DNA from: Crocinitomicaceae bacterium
Lineage (GTDB): Bacteria > Bacteroidota > Bacteroidia > Flavobacteriales_D > Crocinitomicaceae
Direction: 5' to 3'
Length of the DNA: 64,000 bases
Assembly: GCA_017984635.1 (NCBI GenBank)
Contig: JAGNZC010000012.1
Span: forward strand, 1 to 64,000
Below, piece after piece: positions 33,440 to 41,947 of the stretch. Numbering within the stretch: the stretch's first letter is position 1; each line of letters starts with the position of its first letter. The position numbers were made by a program, and so were the translations under genes. Below the pieces are notes generated by a model that saw nothing but the letters and a program-made list of their open reading frames with translations, made no database searches and was not told the origin of the DNA.

Positions 33440-34714
33440 ATGAAAAAGGTAATTTTTTCCCTTGTATTAGGGATGTCAGCAATGGCGCAAGCACAATCGT
33501 ATGTGCATCAAGTTTACGTGTTAAATGAAGGTAATTTTGATTACGTTACAAACACACAAATTGTTCCTGTTACATTAGGAACTTACAATCCTCAAACTCA
33601 AGTTTATTCAGTGTTAGACACACTAGAAAACATGCGTTTTGCTTCTGATTTAGTTATTTCAGGCGATTATTTTTATGTTGCTGCAGATGCTAAAATCTTA
33701 AAGTATAGTAAATTAACGAATCAGTTGATAACAGAAGTAGCGTGTCCAGGTGTTCGTAATTTAGGTGTGTATCAAAATAAATTAGTTGCCACAAGAGGGG
33801 AATATTTGTCTACATTTAATTCGTATTTACACATTTACAACGCAACAGATTTATCATTGATTGCTGCTATTGATACAGTTTCAGGACCGAAATGGGCGAC
33901 ACAAAACATCGTAATTGATGGATCAACTGCCTACGTAGCTGTAAATAACGGTTATGAATGGGGAAATGAAAAAGGCTTAATTGGAGCCTTGAATTTAGCT
34001 ACATTGACGTATGGAAATGAAGTTGATTTAGGAGTGAATGGTAAAAACCCAGATAATTTAGTAAAAATTGGAAATTACATAGTAGCTGTAAATAATAAAG
34101 ATTGGTCAGGTTCTTCGATTTCAAGAGTTGATTTATCAAATAATACAGTTATCACAGAAAATCTATCGTTGGCTAGTACAGGTTGTGGAACATCATGTGT
34201 GAGAGAAGGGAATATTTCGTACCAAATTGCTTATGATATTACCGTAAATGAATGGAATGTATTAGCAATGACTAATGTTGGACCTGTAAATAATTTAGCC
34301 CTTTCATATTATGAATTAGCTGAAGATGAAACCAACCATTTATTGTATGCAAGTAATACTGATTACACTTCTTATGGAAAAGTATATGTGTACGATCAAA
34401 CCAATAATGAAGTAACTAATTTTGATGCAGGAGTTGCTCCAGGAACAATTGTTTTTGATGTTCGTTCTTCGCTGGGAATGAATGAATTAGCATCTGAATT
34501 TAAAGTAATGCCAAATCCAGCAACTGGAAAAACTACTATTTCTGGAAATTATATCGGAACAGTACAATTGCTTAATACCTTAGGTCAAGTAATTGAAACA
34601 ACTAATATGAATATGAATACATCAATAGATGTGTCAAGTATTGAACCAGGAACTTATTTCATTAAATGTATAGATTTACCATCACACTCAACTATTAAAT
34701 TGATTGTTGAGTAA
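33440..34714 (+). CDS. YncE/DUF5074-type beta-propeller with T9SS type A tail, probable BtuG-like corrinoid-binding surface protein
   Basis: The product has 424 residues. The leader MKKVIFSLVLGMSAMAQAQS is a signal peptidase I type without lipobox. HQVYVLNEGNFDYVTNTQI is the typical opening of DUF5074/YncE-like propellers, and blade-like repeats run to about residue 345 (YFYVAADAKILKYSK, AYVAVNNGYEWG, LLYASNTDYTSYGKVYVYD). The last 70 residues (ELASEFKVMPNPATGKTTISG, then LGQVIETTNMN and PGTYFIKC) are a T9SS type A sorting domain. The gene is led by a cobalamin riboswitch. In Bacteroides, the BtuG surface lipoprotein, also a seven-bladed propeller, captures B12 for BtuB. Here the same job would be done by a T9SS-exported version; that is inference from fold, motif and riboswitch. 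Confidence 0.82.
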   Translation: MKKVIFSLVLGMSAMAQAQSYVHQVYVLNEGNFDYVTNTQIVPVTLGTYNPQTQVYSVLDTLENMRFASDLVISGDYFYVAADAKILKYSKLTNQLITEVACPGVRNLGVYQNKLVATRGEYLSTFNSYLHIYNATDLSLIAAIDTVSGPKWATQNIVIDGSTAYVAVNNGYEWGNEKGLIGALNLATLTYGNEVDLGVNGKNPDNLVKIGNYIVAVNNKDWSGSSISRVDLSNNTVITENLSLASTGCGTSCVREGNISYQIAYDITVNEWNVLAMTNVGPVNNLALSYYELAEDETNHLLYASNTDYTSYGKVYVYDQTNNEVTNFDAGVAPGTIVFDVRSSLGMNELASEFKVMPNPATGKTTISGNYIGTVQLLNTLGQVIETTNMNMNTSIDVSSIEPGTYFIKCIDLPSHSTIKLIVE

Positions 34715-34732
34715 GTTTAAATCCTTAACTTT

Positions 34733-34762
34733 AAATCCTGATTAACACTCAGGATTTTTTTT
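34733..34762 (+). terminator. intrinsic terminator after the beta-propeller gene
   Basis: AAATCCTGA and TCAGGATTT form a perfect nine-base stem around TTAACAC, followed by seven Ts. It separates the riboswitch unit from the SNF2 helicase gene. Confidence 0.85.
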
Positions 34763-34814
34763 ACCCTATAATTTCTATTTACCGATCAATAATTGGCAGC
34801 AATGCACCTGACTT

Positions 34815-37800
34815 ATGATAAAAAACGACGTATTTAAATTGTACATTGAAGCGCATTCGAATCAGTCGTTAAAAGTAAAAATGAAAGATTGCGAGGTCGA
34901 AAATTTAAATATCGGTAAATTAGGAATTGCTGCAAATGTCAAAGCCTTAAGTTATTATAAGGTAAACATCGTTATTTTTCAAGGAATCATTCATTCAACT
35001 GCGTGCACGTGTACTAATAATCCCGCAAAAGTCTGTGAGCATATTTTAGCGGTACTGCAAGCTGCACATACGTTTTTGTACAAAATGGAGATGCAATTAT
35101 TGCAAGATGATATTTTAGCTCAGGAAAAAAGAACGGGACATCCAACAACTTATTTGTTCCCTGCATTAAAATTCAAAGAGTTGAGTAATGACTTTATTTT
35201 TGGTCATTTAAAAGATACGCCCAGCTATAATTTAAGCGCTTATATTGAAGAATTAAGAATCAATGAAGCGATCATCGTTGTTTCAAAATCTTATTACGAG
35301 CGTGAAATGGTTCATGTAACGTTTGAAGCTGGTGATTTAATTCTTGAATGTCAATGTGAAGAATTGAAAACACATTTGTGTAAGCACCAAGAAAAGGCGA
35401 TGTATATGTTAAAGGATGATGCATTAGTACGTCCATTTTTTGACAAAGATGCCCGCCAAGTATATTTACAAAAACAAGCGGATGATTATGGATTGTCCTT
35501 CAAAGACAATTTAGAAGATTACTTTGAGCTTCAATATGAAAACAAAGAAATCAAAATTAAAAGTTTAATTTCTGGCTTGACACCAATAAATGAGTCAACG
35601 CTAGACCAACTAAAAAAACAATTAATACCATCCAAACAAACACCTTTTGAAATTTCAAATCAAGCTGGGCTTCCCAAAGAAAATTGCATTGTATTTGAAG
35701 AAGCACGTTATGCTAACGATTTTCACATTAGTTTATACAGTGCGTTTTTAACAAAAGAAGGAAGGATAAAAAATCCATTAAAATTAGAAGACGCGCGACA
35801 ATATATTTTTTCAAGTGACGATCATCAATCTTTAAAATTTTACAGTGCAATTGCTGTTTTTCAAAATTCACCAACTTTTATTCCAAATCGTAAAACAACT
35901 GACGAACAAATTGCTTTAAAAGAAATCGTTCGTAATTGTGAAGAATTAGCGGTGTATTGCTTAAACACACAACAATCTGATAAATGTACAGTTCAAGGGT
36001 TAGAACCTGTACAATTAAAAAAAGCAGTAATCGAATTTCAATTAAAAATTGTTCAAAAAGAGGATTTTTATGAATTAACACCTAAGTTATTCATTGACAG
36101 TGTTTCTATTAATTTTTCTGCTATCAAATTAGTCTATGCTACTTTTATTAGGGTTGCAAATGATTTGATCTATTGTCAGGATGAAGCTGTTTTAAAAGCG
36201 CTTCATTTTTTCAAAAAACAGCAAGCTAAAATATTGTTGCACAAAGATAAATTCCCTTCATTTCAAGCTACTTTATTGAATCAATTGGCTGATAAAATCA
36301 CAATAGATTACACCTTTTTGCAACCAGCAACTCCGAAACAATACGATGATTTTATCGGTGAAAAAACGCCTGTAAAAAGAATTTACTTGAGTGAGTCAGA
36401 TTCCTTTGTTTTAATTTCTCCAGTGATCGAATATGGCAATATCGAAGTACCTGTTCGTTCCAAAAGAAGAATTTATCAGTTAGATGCTTTGGGACAACCA
36501 TTTGAAATCAAACGCGATGAAGCATTGGAAATTCGTTTTTTACTTTCTATAGAAGATAAACACCCCAATTTTGAGGAACAAGAACAATTTGATTATTACT
36601 ATTTAAACAAAGCAATCTTCTTAGACGATCAATGGTTTTTAACAGTTTTCGAACAATGGCAGCAGGATGGTGTAGAAATTCTTGGATTCAATGCGTTGAA
36701 AAACAATGTCTATCATCCTTCGAAAATGTCTGTTTCATTAGCTGTTTCTAGTGGAATCGATTGGTTTGAAACTGCTGTAAAAGTTAGTTTTGGTGATGAA
36801 AACGTACGTTTGAAAGAAATCCAACGTTCGGTTGTTAACCAATCTAAATACGTGCGTTTAGGAGATGGACGTCTAGGAATTATGCCGCAAGAATGGTTAG
36901 ATAAATTTGCCACATTTTTTCGTTCCAGTGAAATTTATGATTACTTATTAAGAACATCAAAAATACATTTCTCCTACATCGATGAACTGTTCAAAGATGA
37001 AGTGTTACCCAACGATGTGTCTAAAGAAATCAATCGTTACAAAGAAAAGTTAGCATCTTTTCAAGCAATAGAAACAGTTAAAATTCCAAAAGGATTGAAA
37101 GCGACTTTACGGGATTATCAAAAAGAAGGATTGAACTGGTTGCATTTTCTCGATTCTTTTAATTTTGGTGGATGCTTAGCGGATGACATGGGTTTAGGTA
37201 AAACAATTCAAATTATTGCGTTTATTTTATCGTTAAAAGAAAAAAACGGAAAACGACCGCATTTAATTGTTCTGCCAACTTCCTTATTGTTTAACTGGAA
37301 AAGTGAATTAGAGAAATTCGCACCGTCCTTAAAATTCCATATGAATTATGGGAATGAACGCAAAAAAGATGCTGAATTCTTCAAAAAATTCGATATTATT
37401 TTCACGACTTATGGCACACTTTTGAGTGATGTAACAGCTTTAAAATTAGTTGATTTTGATTATGTGATTTTAGATGAATCTCAAGCAATAAAAAACCCAC
37501 TTTCGAAACGTTATAAATCAGTACGCTTGTTAAAGGCTAGAAATCGATTGGTGTTAACTGGAACTCCAATTGAGAATAACACCTATGATTTATATGCTCA
37601 ATTTTCGTTTTTAAATCCAGGAAGTTTGGGTTCTCAACAACGATTTAAAGATAATTACTCTATTCCAATTGATAAGTTCAAAGATGGATTAAGAGCTAAA
37701 GAATTACAACAAAAAATTCATCCTTTTTTATTAAGAAGAACAAAAAAACAAGTTGCGAATGAATTACCTGAAAAAACAGAAATAGTCTTGTTTTGCGAAA

Positions 37801-38486
37801 TGGGGAATGAGCAACGAACGGTTTATGAATCGTATAAAAATGAATTTAAGTTATACTTGGAGAAAAGCAAAAAGGAAGAATTATTGAATCAAAATATGCA
37901 TGTATTGCAAGGTTTGACAAAATTAAGACAAATCTGTAATTCACCTGCATTATTGAATGATGAAGGTTTTTATGGCAATGAGTCAGCAAAAATCGATGTA
38001 TTAATGGATCAAGTTTCTGAACAAGTTGCGAACCATAAAATTTTGATATTCTCCCAATTTGTTGGGATGTTAGATTTGATCAAAGAGCGATTCGTACAAC
38101 AAGGAATTACATTTGAATATTTAACGGGTAAAACTAAAAACAGAGAAGAGGTTGTTCGTAATTTTCAGGAAAATGATTCCATTCGCGTCTTTTTAATTAG
38201 CTTGAAAGCGGGTGGAGTAGGCTTGAATTTAACCGAGGCAGATTATGTGTATATCGTTGATCCGTGGTGGAATCCTGCAGTTGAAAATCAAGCAATTGAT
38301 CGCTGTTACCGCATTGGACAAAAAAGAAAAGTGATTGCAGTTCGATTAATTTGTCCGAACACAATTGAAGAGAAAATTATACAATTGCAAGCATCCAAAA
38401 AAGAGATGATTGATGATTTGATTAAGGTGGATTTGAATGCGTCCAAAAATCTAGCGAAAGACGATTTGTTGTTATTGTTGGAATGA
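34815..38486 (+). CDS. SNF2 family DNA helicase with SWIM-type zinc motifs
   Basis: The protein of 1223 residues has a SWIM-type zinc motif at Cys64-x-Cys66-x7-Cys74-x-His76, and a second CxC...CKH motif near residue 180 (ECQCEELKTHLCKH). A long divergent middle region follows. The Swi2/Snf2 ATPase core occupies the C-terminal 450 residues: DDMGLGKT at 790-797, LPTSLLFNWKSELEKF, DESQ at 887-890, LTGTPIENN, and the end signature NPAVENQAIDRCYRIGQKRKV. Such proteins are ATP-driven DNA translocases. In Bacteroidota they are common as large single genes and their cellular role is unclear. It lies between a terminator and a pair of inverted palindromes. Confidence 0.9.
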   Translation: MIKNDVFKLYIEAHSNQSLKVKMKDCEVENLNIGKLGIAANVKALSYYKVNIVIFQGIIHSTACTCTNNPAKVCEHILAVLQAAHTFLYKMEMQLLQDDILAQEKRTGHPTTYLFPALKFKELSNDFIFGHLKDTPSYNLSAYIEELRINEAIIVVSKSYYEREMVHVTFEAGDLILECQCEELKTHLCKHQEKAMYMLKDDALVRPFFDKDARQVYLQKQADDYGLSFKDNLEDYFELQYENKEIKIKSLISGLTPINESTLDQLKKQLIPSKQTPFEISNQAGLPKENCIVFEEARYANDFHISLYSAFLTKEGRIKNPLKLEDARQYIFSSDDHQSLKFYSAIAVFQNSPTFIPNRKTTDEQIALKEIVRNCEELAVYCLNTQQSDKCTVQGLEPVQLKKAVIEFQLKIVQKEDFYELTPKLFIDSVSINFSAIKLVYATFIRVANDLIYCQDEAVLKALHFFKKQQAKILLHKDKFPSFQATLLNQLADKITIDYTFLQPATPKQYDDFIGEKTPVKRIYLSESDSFVLISPVIEYGNIEVPVRSKRRIYQLDALGQPFEIKRDEALEIRFLLSIEDKHPNFEEQEQFDYYYLNKAIFLDDQWFLTVFEQWQQDGVEILGFNALKNNVYHPSKMSVSLAVSSGIDWFETAVKVSFGDENVRLKEIQRSVVNQSKYVRLGDGRLGIMPQEWLDKFATFFRSSEIYDYLLRTSKIHFSYIDELFKDEVLPNDVSKEINRYKEKLASFQAIETVKIPKGLKATLRDYQKEGLNWLHFLDSFNFGGCLADDMGLGKTIQIIAFILSLKEKNGKRPHLIVLPTSLLFNWKSELEKFAPSLKFHMNYGNERKKDAEFFKKFDIIFTTYGTLLSDVTALKLVDFDYVILDESQAIKNPLSKRYKSVRLLKARNRLVLTGTPIENNTYDLYAQFSFLNPGSLGSQQRFKDNYSIPIDKFKDGLRAKELQQKIHPFLLRRTKKQVANELPEKTEIVLFCEMGNEQRTVYESYKNEFKLYLEKSKKEELLNQNMHVLQGLTKLRQICNSPALLNDEGFYGNESAKIDVLMDQVSEQVANHKILIFSQFVGMLDLIKERFVQQGITFEYLTGKTKNREEVVRNFQENDSIRVFLISLKAGGVGLNLTEADYVYIVDPWWNPAVENQAIDRCYRIGQKRKVIAVRLICPNTIEEKIIQLQASKKEMIDDLIKVDLNASKNLAKDDLLLLLE

Positions 38487-38493
38487 TAAAATC

Positions 38494-38517
38494 TTTACAA
38501 TATTGCAATGTTGTAAA
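38494..38517. repeat. 24-bp palindrome, left copy of an inverted pair
   Basis: The sequence TTTACAATATTGCAATGTTG plus TAAA is an imperfect palindrome with arms TTTACAA and TTGTAAA around an ATTGCAAT centre. Its exact reverse complement occurs at 38600-38623. It begins eight bases after the SNF2 stop. Confidence 0.7.
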
Positions 38518-38599
38518 GATAGAATTATCTAATTGTTTAAAGTTTCTTATTTATCCGGAATTTTTTCTTTCTAATTTACATTAATAGTTTGAAATATTT

Positions 38600-38623
38600 T
38601 TTACAACATTGCAATATTGTAAA
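38600..38623. repeat. 24-bp palindrome, right copy of an inverted pair
   Basis: TTTACAACATTGCAATATTG plus TAAA is the exact reverse complement of the copy at 38494-38517. Both share the arms and the ATTGCAAT centre and differ only in which arm holds the C/T substitution. Confidence 0.7.
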
Positions 38624-38662
38624 GAATCCAGCAATACTGAGTTTCCCAAACGTTTTCCCATA

Positions 38663-38696
38663 AAAAAAACCAGCTTATTTCTAAGCTGGTTTTTTA
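38663..38696 (-). terminator. intrinsic terminator after rpsA
   Basis: AAAAACCAGCTTA and TAAGCTGGTTTTT form a 13-base stem around TTTC. The A and T runs on both sides would make it work in both directions, serving rpsA and possibly the convergent SNF2 gene. Confidence 0.82.
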
Positions 38697-38712
38697 AAAA
38701 ATTGAAAATTGA

Positions 38713-40518
38713 TTAGTTTCCTTTTTCCATTTTTTCTTTCAATGCTGATAAAGCATCTAAATCACCTAACGTAGATTTCTCTGTGTTTTGGTTGATTGCT
38801 TTAACTGCTTGTGAAGTTGATGATCCACCACCAGCGTTTCCACCTTTTTTACCACCTGTTGCTTTCGCAGTAGTTGTTGGTTTATCTTCTCCCTCTTCGA
38901 ATAAACGTGTATGAGAAACAACGATTTTCTTAGATTCTTTATTGAATTCGATAACTTTGAAATCTAAAGTTTCTTCTACTTTAGCATTTGTTCCGTCTTC
39001 TTTACGTAAATGTTTTGCTGGGCAAATACCTTCTACTCCGTAAGGAAGTGCAACGATTCCTGATTTATCTTTATTTTCAATGATTGTTCCTTGGTGAATT
39101 GAACCTTCTCCGAAGATTGTTTCAAATACATCCCATGGATTTTCTTCTAATTGTTTGTGACCTAAAGAAATTCTTCTGTTTTCACGATCGATTTCTAATA
39201 CAACTACTTGCATTTCGTCACCTACTTTACAGAATTCAGATGGATGTTTGATTTTTTTCTGCCAAGAAAGGTCAGAAATATGGATTAATCCATCAACTCC
39301 TTCTTCTAATTCAACAAATACACCGAAGTTAGTGAAGTTACGAACTTTAGCGTTGTGTTTAGAAGCAACTGAATATTTACCTTCGATATCAGCCCATGGA
39401 TCTGGCATCAATTGTTTGATACCTAAAGACATTTTACGCTCTTCACGATCTAATGTTAAGATAACTGCCTCAACAGTGTCTCCAACATTCATGAAATCTT
39501 GAGCAGAACGTAAATGTTGCGACCAGCTCATTTCTGAAACGTGAATCAAACCTTCAACACCTGCAGCGATTTCAACGAAAGCACCGTAGTCAGCCATTAC
39601 AACAACTTTTCCAGAAACTTTATCACCAACATTTAATTCAGTGTTTAATGCATCCCATGGATGAGGTTGTAATTGTTTTAATCCTAAAGCAATACGTTTT
39701 TTATCGTCATCAAAGTCAAGAATAACAACATTTAATTTTTGATCTAATTCAACGATTTCTTCTGGGTGGTTAACACGTCCCCAAGATAAATCTGTAATGT
39801 GAATTAAACCATCAACACCACCTAAATCGATGAATACACCATAAGATGTGATGTTTTTAACTGTTCCTTCCAATACTTGTCCTTTTTCAAGACCAGAGAT
39901 AATTTGTTTTTTCTGTTCTTCCAATTCTGCTTCAATAAGCGCTTTGTGAGAAACAACAACGTTACGGAATTCTTGGTTGATTTTAACCACTTTGAACTCC
40001 ATGTTTTTACCAACGTAAACGTCGTAATCACGAATTGGTTTAACATCAATTTGAGAACCTGGTAAGAAAGCTTCAATTCCAAATACGTCAACAATCAAAC
40101 CACCTTTAGTACGACATTTCACGAATCCAGTGATAACTTCACCAGTACGTAATACATCATTCACACGCAACCATGCTTTGTGCATACGTGCTGTTCTGTG
40201 AGAAACGATTAATTGACCTGTTTTGTCTTCTTGGCATTCAACGAATACGTCAACAACATCTCCAGCTTTTAATTCTGGGTTGTAACGGAATTCTGATGCA
40301 GGAACAACTCCTTCAGATTTGTAACCAATGTTAATGATTACTTCTTTTTTTGTTACGATAACAACAGTTCCTTCAACAACTTCTTTTTCGTTGATTGATG
40401 TCAATGTTACTTCGTATTTGTCTGATAATTCAGAACGTTGGATTTTTGAGTATCCGTCTAGTGCTAACGCATCCCAGTCGAAATCTGCAGTCCCCTGCAT
40501 GCTTGTGTTTTTTGCCAT
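38713..40518 (-). CDS. rpsA: 30S ribosomal protein S1
   Basis: The 601-residue protein consists of successive S1/OB-fold RNA-binding domains. Visible units include EGTVVIVTKKEVIINIGYKSEGVVPASEF, GTVKNITSYGVFIDLGGVDGLIHITDLSW, GKVVVMADYGAFVEIAAGVEGLIHVSEMSW and AKVRNFTNFGVFVELEEGVDGLIHISDLSW. Each later one is followed by an LGxKQLxPxPW linker. S1 binds mRNA and brings it to the 30S subunit, which matters in Bacteroidota, where Shine-Dalgarno sites are weak. The length is close to the six-domain S1 of other bacteria, with a Gly/Lys-rich and Ser/Thr-rich tail. Its promoter shares an 18-base segment (one mismatch) with that of rpsF, and the predicted leader is about 90 bases. Confidence 0.96.
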   Translation of the reverse strand: MAKNTSMQGTADFDWDALALDGYSKIQRSELSDKYEVTLTSINEKEVVEGTVVIVTKKEVIINIGYKSEGVVPASEFRYNPELKAGDVVDVFVECQEDKTGQLIVSHRTARMHKAWLRVNDVLRTGEVITGFVKCRTKGGLIVDVFGIEAFLPGSQIDVKPIRDYDVYVGKNMEFKVVKINQEFRNVVVSHKALIEAELEEQKKQIISGLEKGQVLEGTVKNITSYGVFIDLGGVDGLIHITDLSWGRVNHPEEIVELDQKLNVVILDFDDDKKRIALGLKQLQPHPWDALNTELNVGDKVSGKVVVMADYGAFVEIAAGVEGLIHVSEMSWSQHLRSAQDFMNVGDTVEAVILTLDREERKMSLGIKQLMPDPWADIEGKYSVASKHNAKVRNFTNFGVFVELEEGVDGLIHISDLSWQKKIKHPSEFCKVGDEMQVVVLEIDRENRRISLGHKQLEENPWDVFETIFGEGSIHQGTIIENKDKSGIVALPYGVEGICPAKHLRKEDGTNAKVEETLDFKVIEFNKESKKIVVSHTRLFEEGEDKPTTTAKATGGKKGGNAGGGSSTSQAVKAINQNTEKSTLGDLDALSALKEKMEKGN

Positions 40519-40604
40519 GTGGCTTTTAATAATTGTATTTCGAGCACCCTGTTTTCTCGAAAGAGATAAATACTAAACTGTCAAAATTAGGGTAACAGTC
40601 TTAT

Positions 40605-40644
40605 TTTAAGGGTGCAAAGATAATTAAAAATCTTGAAAAACAAG
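40605..40644 (-). promoter_or_regulatory. promoter of rpsA with extended ribosomal-gene motif
   Basis: On the minus strand CTTG (40641-40644), 18 bases, then TATCTTTG (40615-40622) is followed by CACCCTTAAA. The plus-strand segment TTTAAGGGTGCAAAGATA (40605-40622) recurs at rpsF with one change. A second TAATTTTG box (40582-40589, minus strand) lies nearer the gene and could be an alternative start. Confidence 0.55.
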
Positions 40645-40656
40645 TGTTTGAAACAA

Positions 40657-40688
40657 AAAAAAGGCCATTCTGATGAATGACCTTTTTG
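40657..40688 (-). terminator. intrinsic terminator after the TPR protein gene
   Basis: AAAAAGGCCATTC and GAATGACCTTTTT form a 13-base stem with one mismatch and a TGAT loop, with a minus-strand T run beyond. It lies 14 bases past the TPR gene stop and just upstream of the rpsA promoter. Confidence 0.7.
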
Positions 40689-40701
40689 AACAAAATTTAA
40701 A

Positions 40702-41910
40702 TTATTTTAAAGCGTCAATTTTCGCTTTGTATTCTTTCGCTTTTTCAGTATTTCCAATACTTCTATTCAATTGATACAAAATCGTTAATACGTCTTTGTC
40801 AGTTGGGTTTTTAGCGATGTATTTTTCTAATGGATTAATAGCTCTAGTGTATGTTTCATCAGCTGTTTTAATCATTTTATCGTAATTTGGATCGCCAAAT
40901 TTTAATGCATTAGCTTGCGTTTTCATATCGCTAGCCCATGATACTAAATGTGCACCTAATTGGTACAATGCATCTGTGTAATTAGGGTCAATCTCTATGG
41001 CTTTTAAAAGTGCAGCTTCTGCTTTTTCATTTTTCTTTAAGTCAATGTAAATTGTTCCAATTGTATAATGCAATTGTTTGTTTGTTGGATCTGTTGCAAT
41101 TGCTTCATTTAAAGCGTTTTCAGCACCAGCAGCATCTCCTGCATCAATACTAAAATTGACCATTTCCAATAACAATTCTTTGTCTAACGGGAATTTTTTA
41201 CGTCCTTCAGTAATTAATTCTTTCGCTTCTGCATTTTGCTTGTTTCTTCTGTAATTCGTAGAAGCTAAAGCGTAAGTTGTTGTTGGTTTGTAACCTAAAC
41301 GTGCTAATTGAGCATAACCTTTTGCTGCTTTTGCATATTCTTTTGCGTTTTCAAAACACAAAGATGCATTGAATAAAGAAGTACTATCTGTTTCGCCAAC
41401 AGCATCAAAGAATTTATATTCTGTTTGATATGCTTCTGCAGCCTCTTTGAACATTTTTCCTTTGTACAACATACCAGCCATTCGATCAATCATGTCGTGT
41501 TTTCCATAAGCTGATTCACGAATTTCATCGTCAAATTTATCACTTACAGTAAATCCTTTTTTGAACGAAGCTATTGATACATCAATTCCATCAGCTCCAA
41601 CTAATTTCACAAAATTTGTATCGACTGTTTGCATGCCTAGCATAACAATACTCGAATAAATCTCACCTTTTAACCAAAGTGTTTTTGGACTTTCTTTCGT
41701 TTCAATATGCTCAGCTGCTAAATCAATAAATCCTTTCGCTGCAATTAATGCTTTTTTCGCTTTGTCAAAATCTTGCGAAGCATAACTTGGTAAGTAGTTG
41801 TTTTTGAATTCAACTGCTGCGCTCGTTTCATTTTTCTTTTGCGCAAAAGAAATTGCTGAAACCATCAAGGCTCCAGCAATTAAAGTTGTTTTTTGAATTG
41901 ACTTTTTCAT
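40702..41910 (-). CDS. secreted TPR-repeat protein
   Basis: The protein of 402 residues has a signal peptide (MKKSIQKTTLIAGALMVSAISFAQ) and then tetratricopeptide repeats over most of its length. The clearest repeats are LFNASLCFENAKEYAKAAKGY and LHYTIGTIYIDLKKNEKAEAALLKAIEIDP with NYTDALYQLG. TPR proteins are scaffolds for protein contacts; this one should be periplasmic or attached to the outer membrane. It starts 37 bases after the gyrA stop on the same strand and may be partly co-transcribed with it. A terminator follows. No specific partner is evident. Confidence 0.85.
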   Translation of the reverse strand: MKKSIQKTTLIAGALMVSAISFAQKKNETSAAVEFKNNYLPSYASQDFDKAKKALIAAKGFIDLAAEHIETKESPKTLWLKGEIYSSIVMLGMQTVDTNFVKLVGADGIDVSIASFKKGFTVSDKFDDEIRESAYGKHDMIDRMAGMLYKGKMFKEAAEAYQTEYKFFDAVGETDSTSLFNASLCFENAKEYAKAAKGYAQLARLGYKPTTTYALASTNYRRNKQNAEAKELITEGRKKFPLDKELLLEMVNFSIDAGDAAGAENALNEAIATDPTNKQLHYTIGTIYIDLKKNEKAEAALLKAIEIDPNYTDALYQLGAHLVSWASDMKTQANALKFGDPNYDKMIKTADETYTRAINPLEKYIAKNPTDKDVLTILYQLNRSIGNTEKAKEYKAKIDALK

Positions 41911-41947
41911 CGTAATCAGTTTTTTCTTAATAGATGCAATTTTTTAA

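Larger units (their letters stand above)
38493..38624. repeat. possible MITE-like element or paired-operator region bounded by inverted 24-bp repeats
   Basis: Exactly inverted 24-base repeats enclose 82 AT-rich bases without an open reading frame. The triplet AAT flanks both ends (38490-38492 and 38625-38627), which could be a short target duplication or chance. The region lies between convergent genes, so a promoter operator is less natural here; a non-autonomous mobile element or a protein-loading site is possible. Confidence 0.4.
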
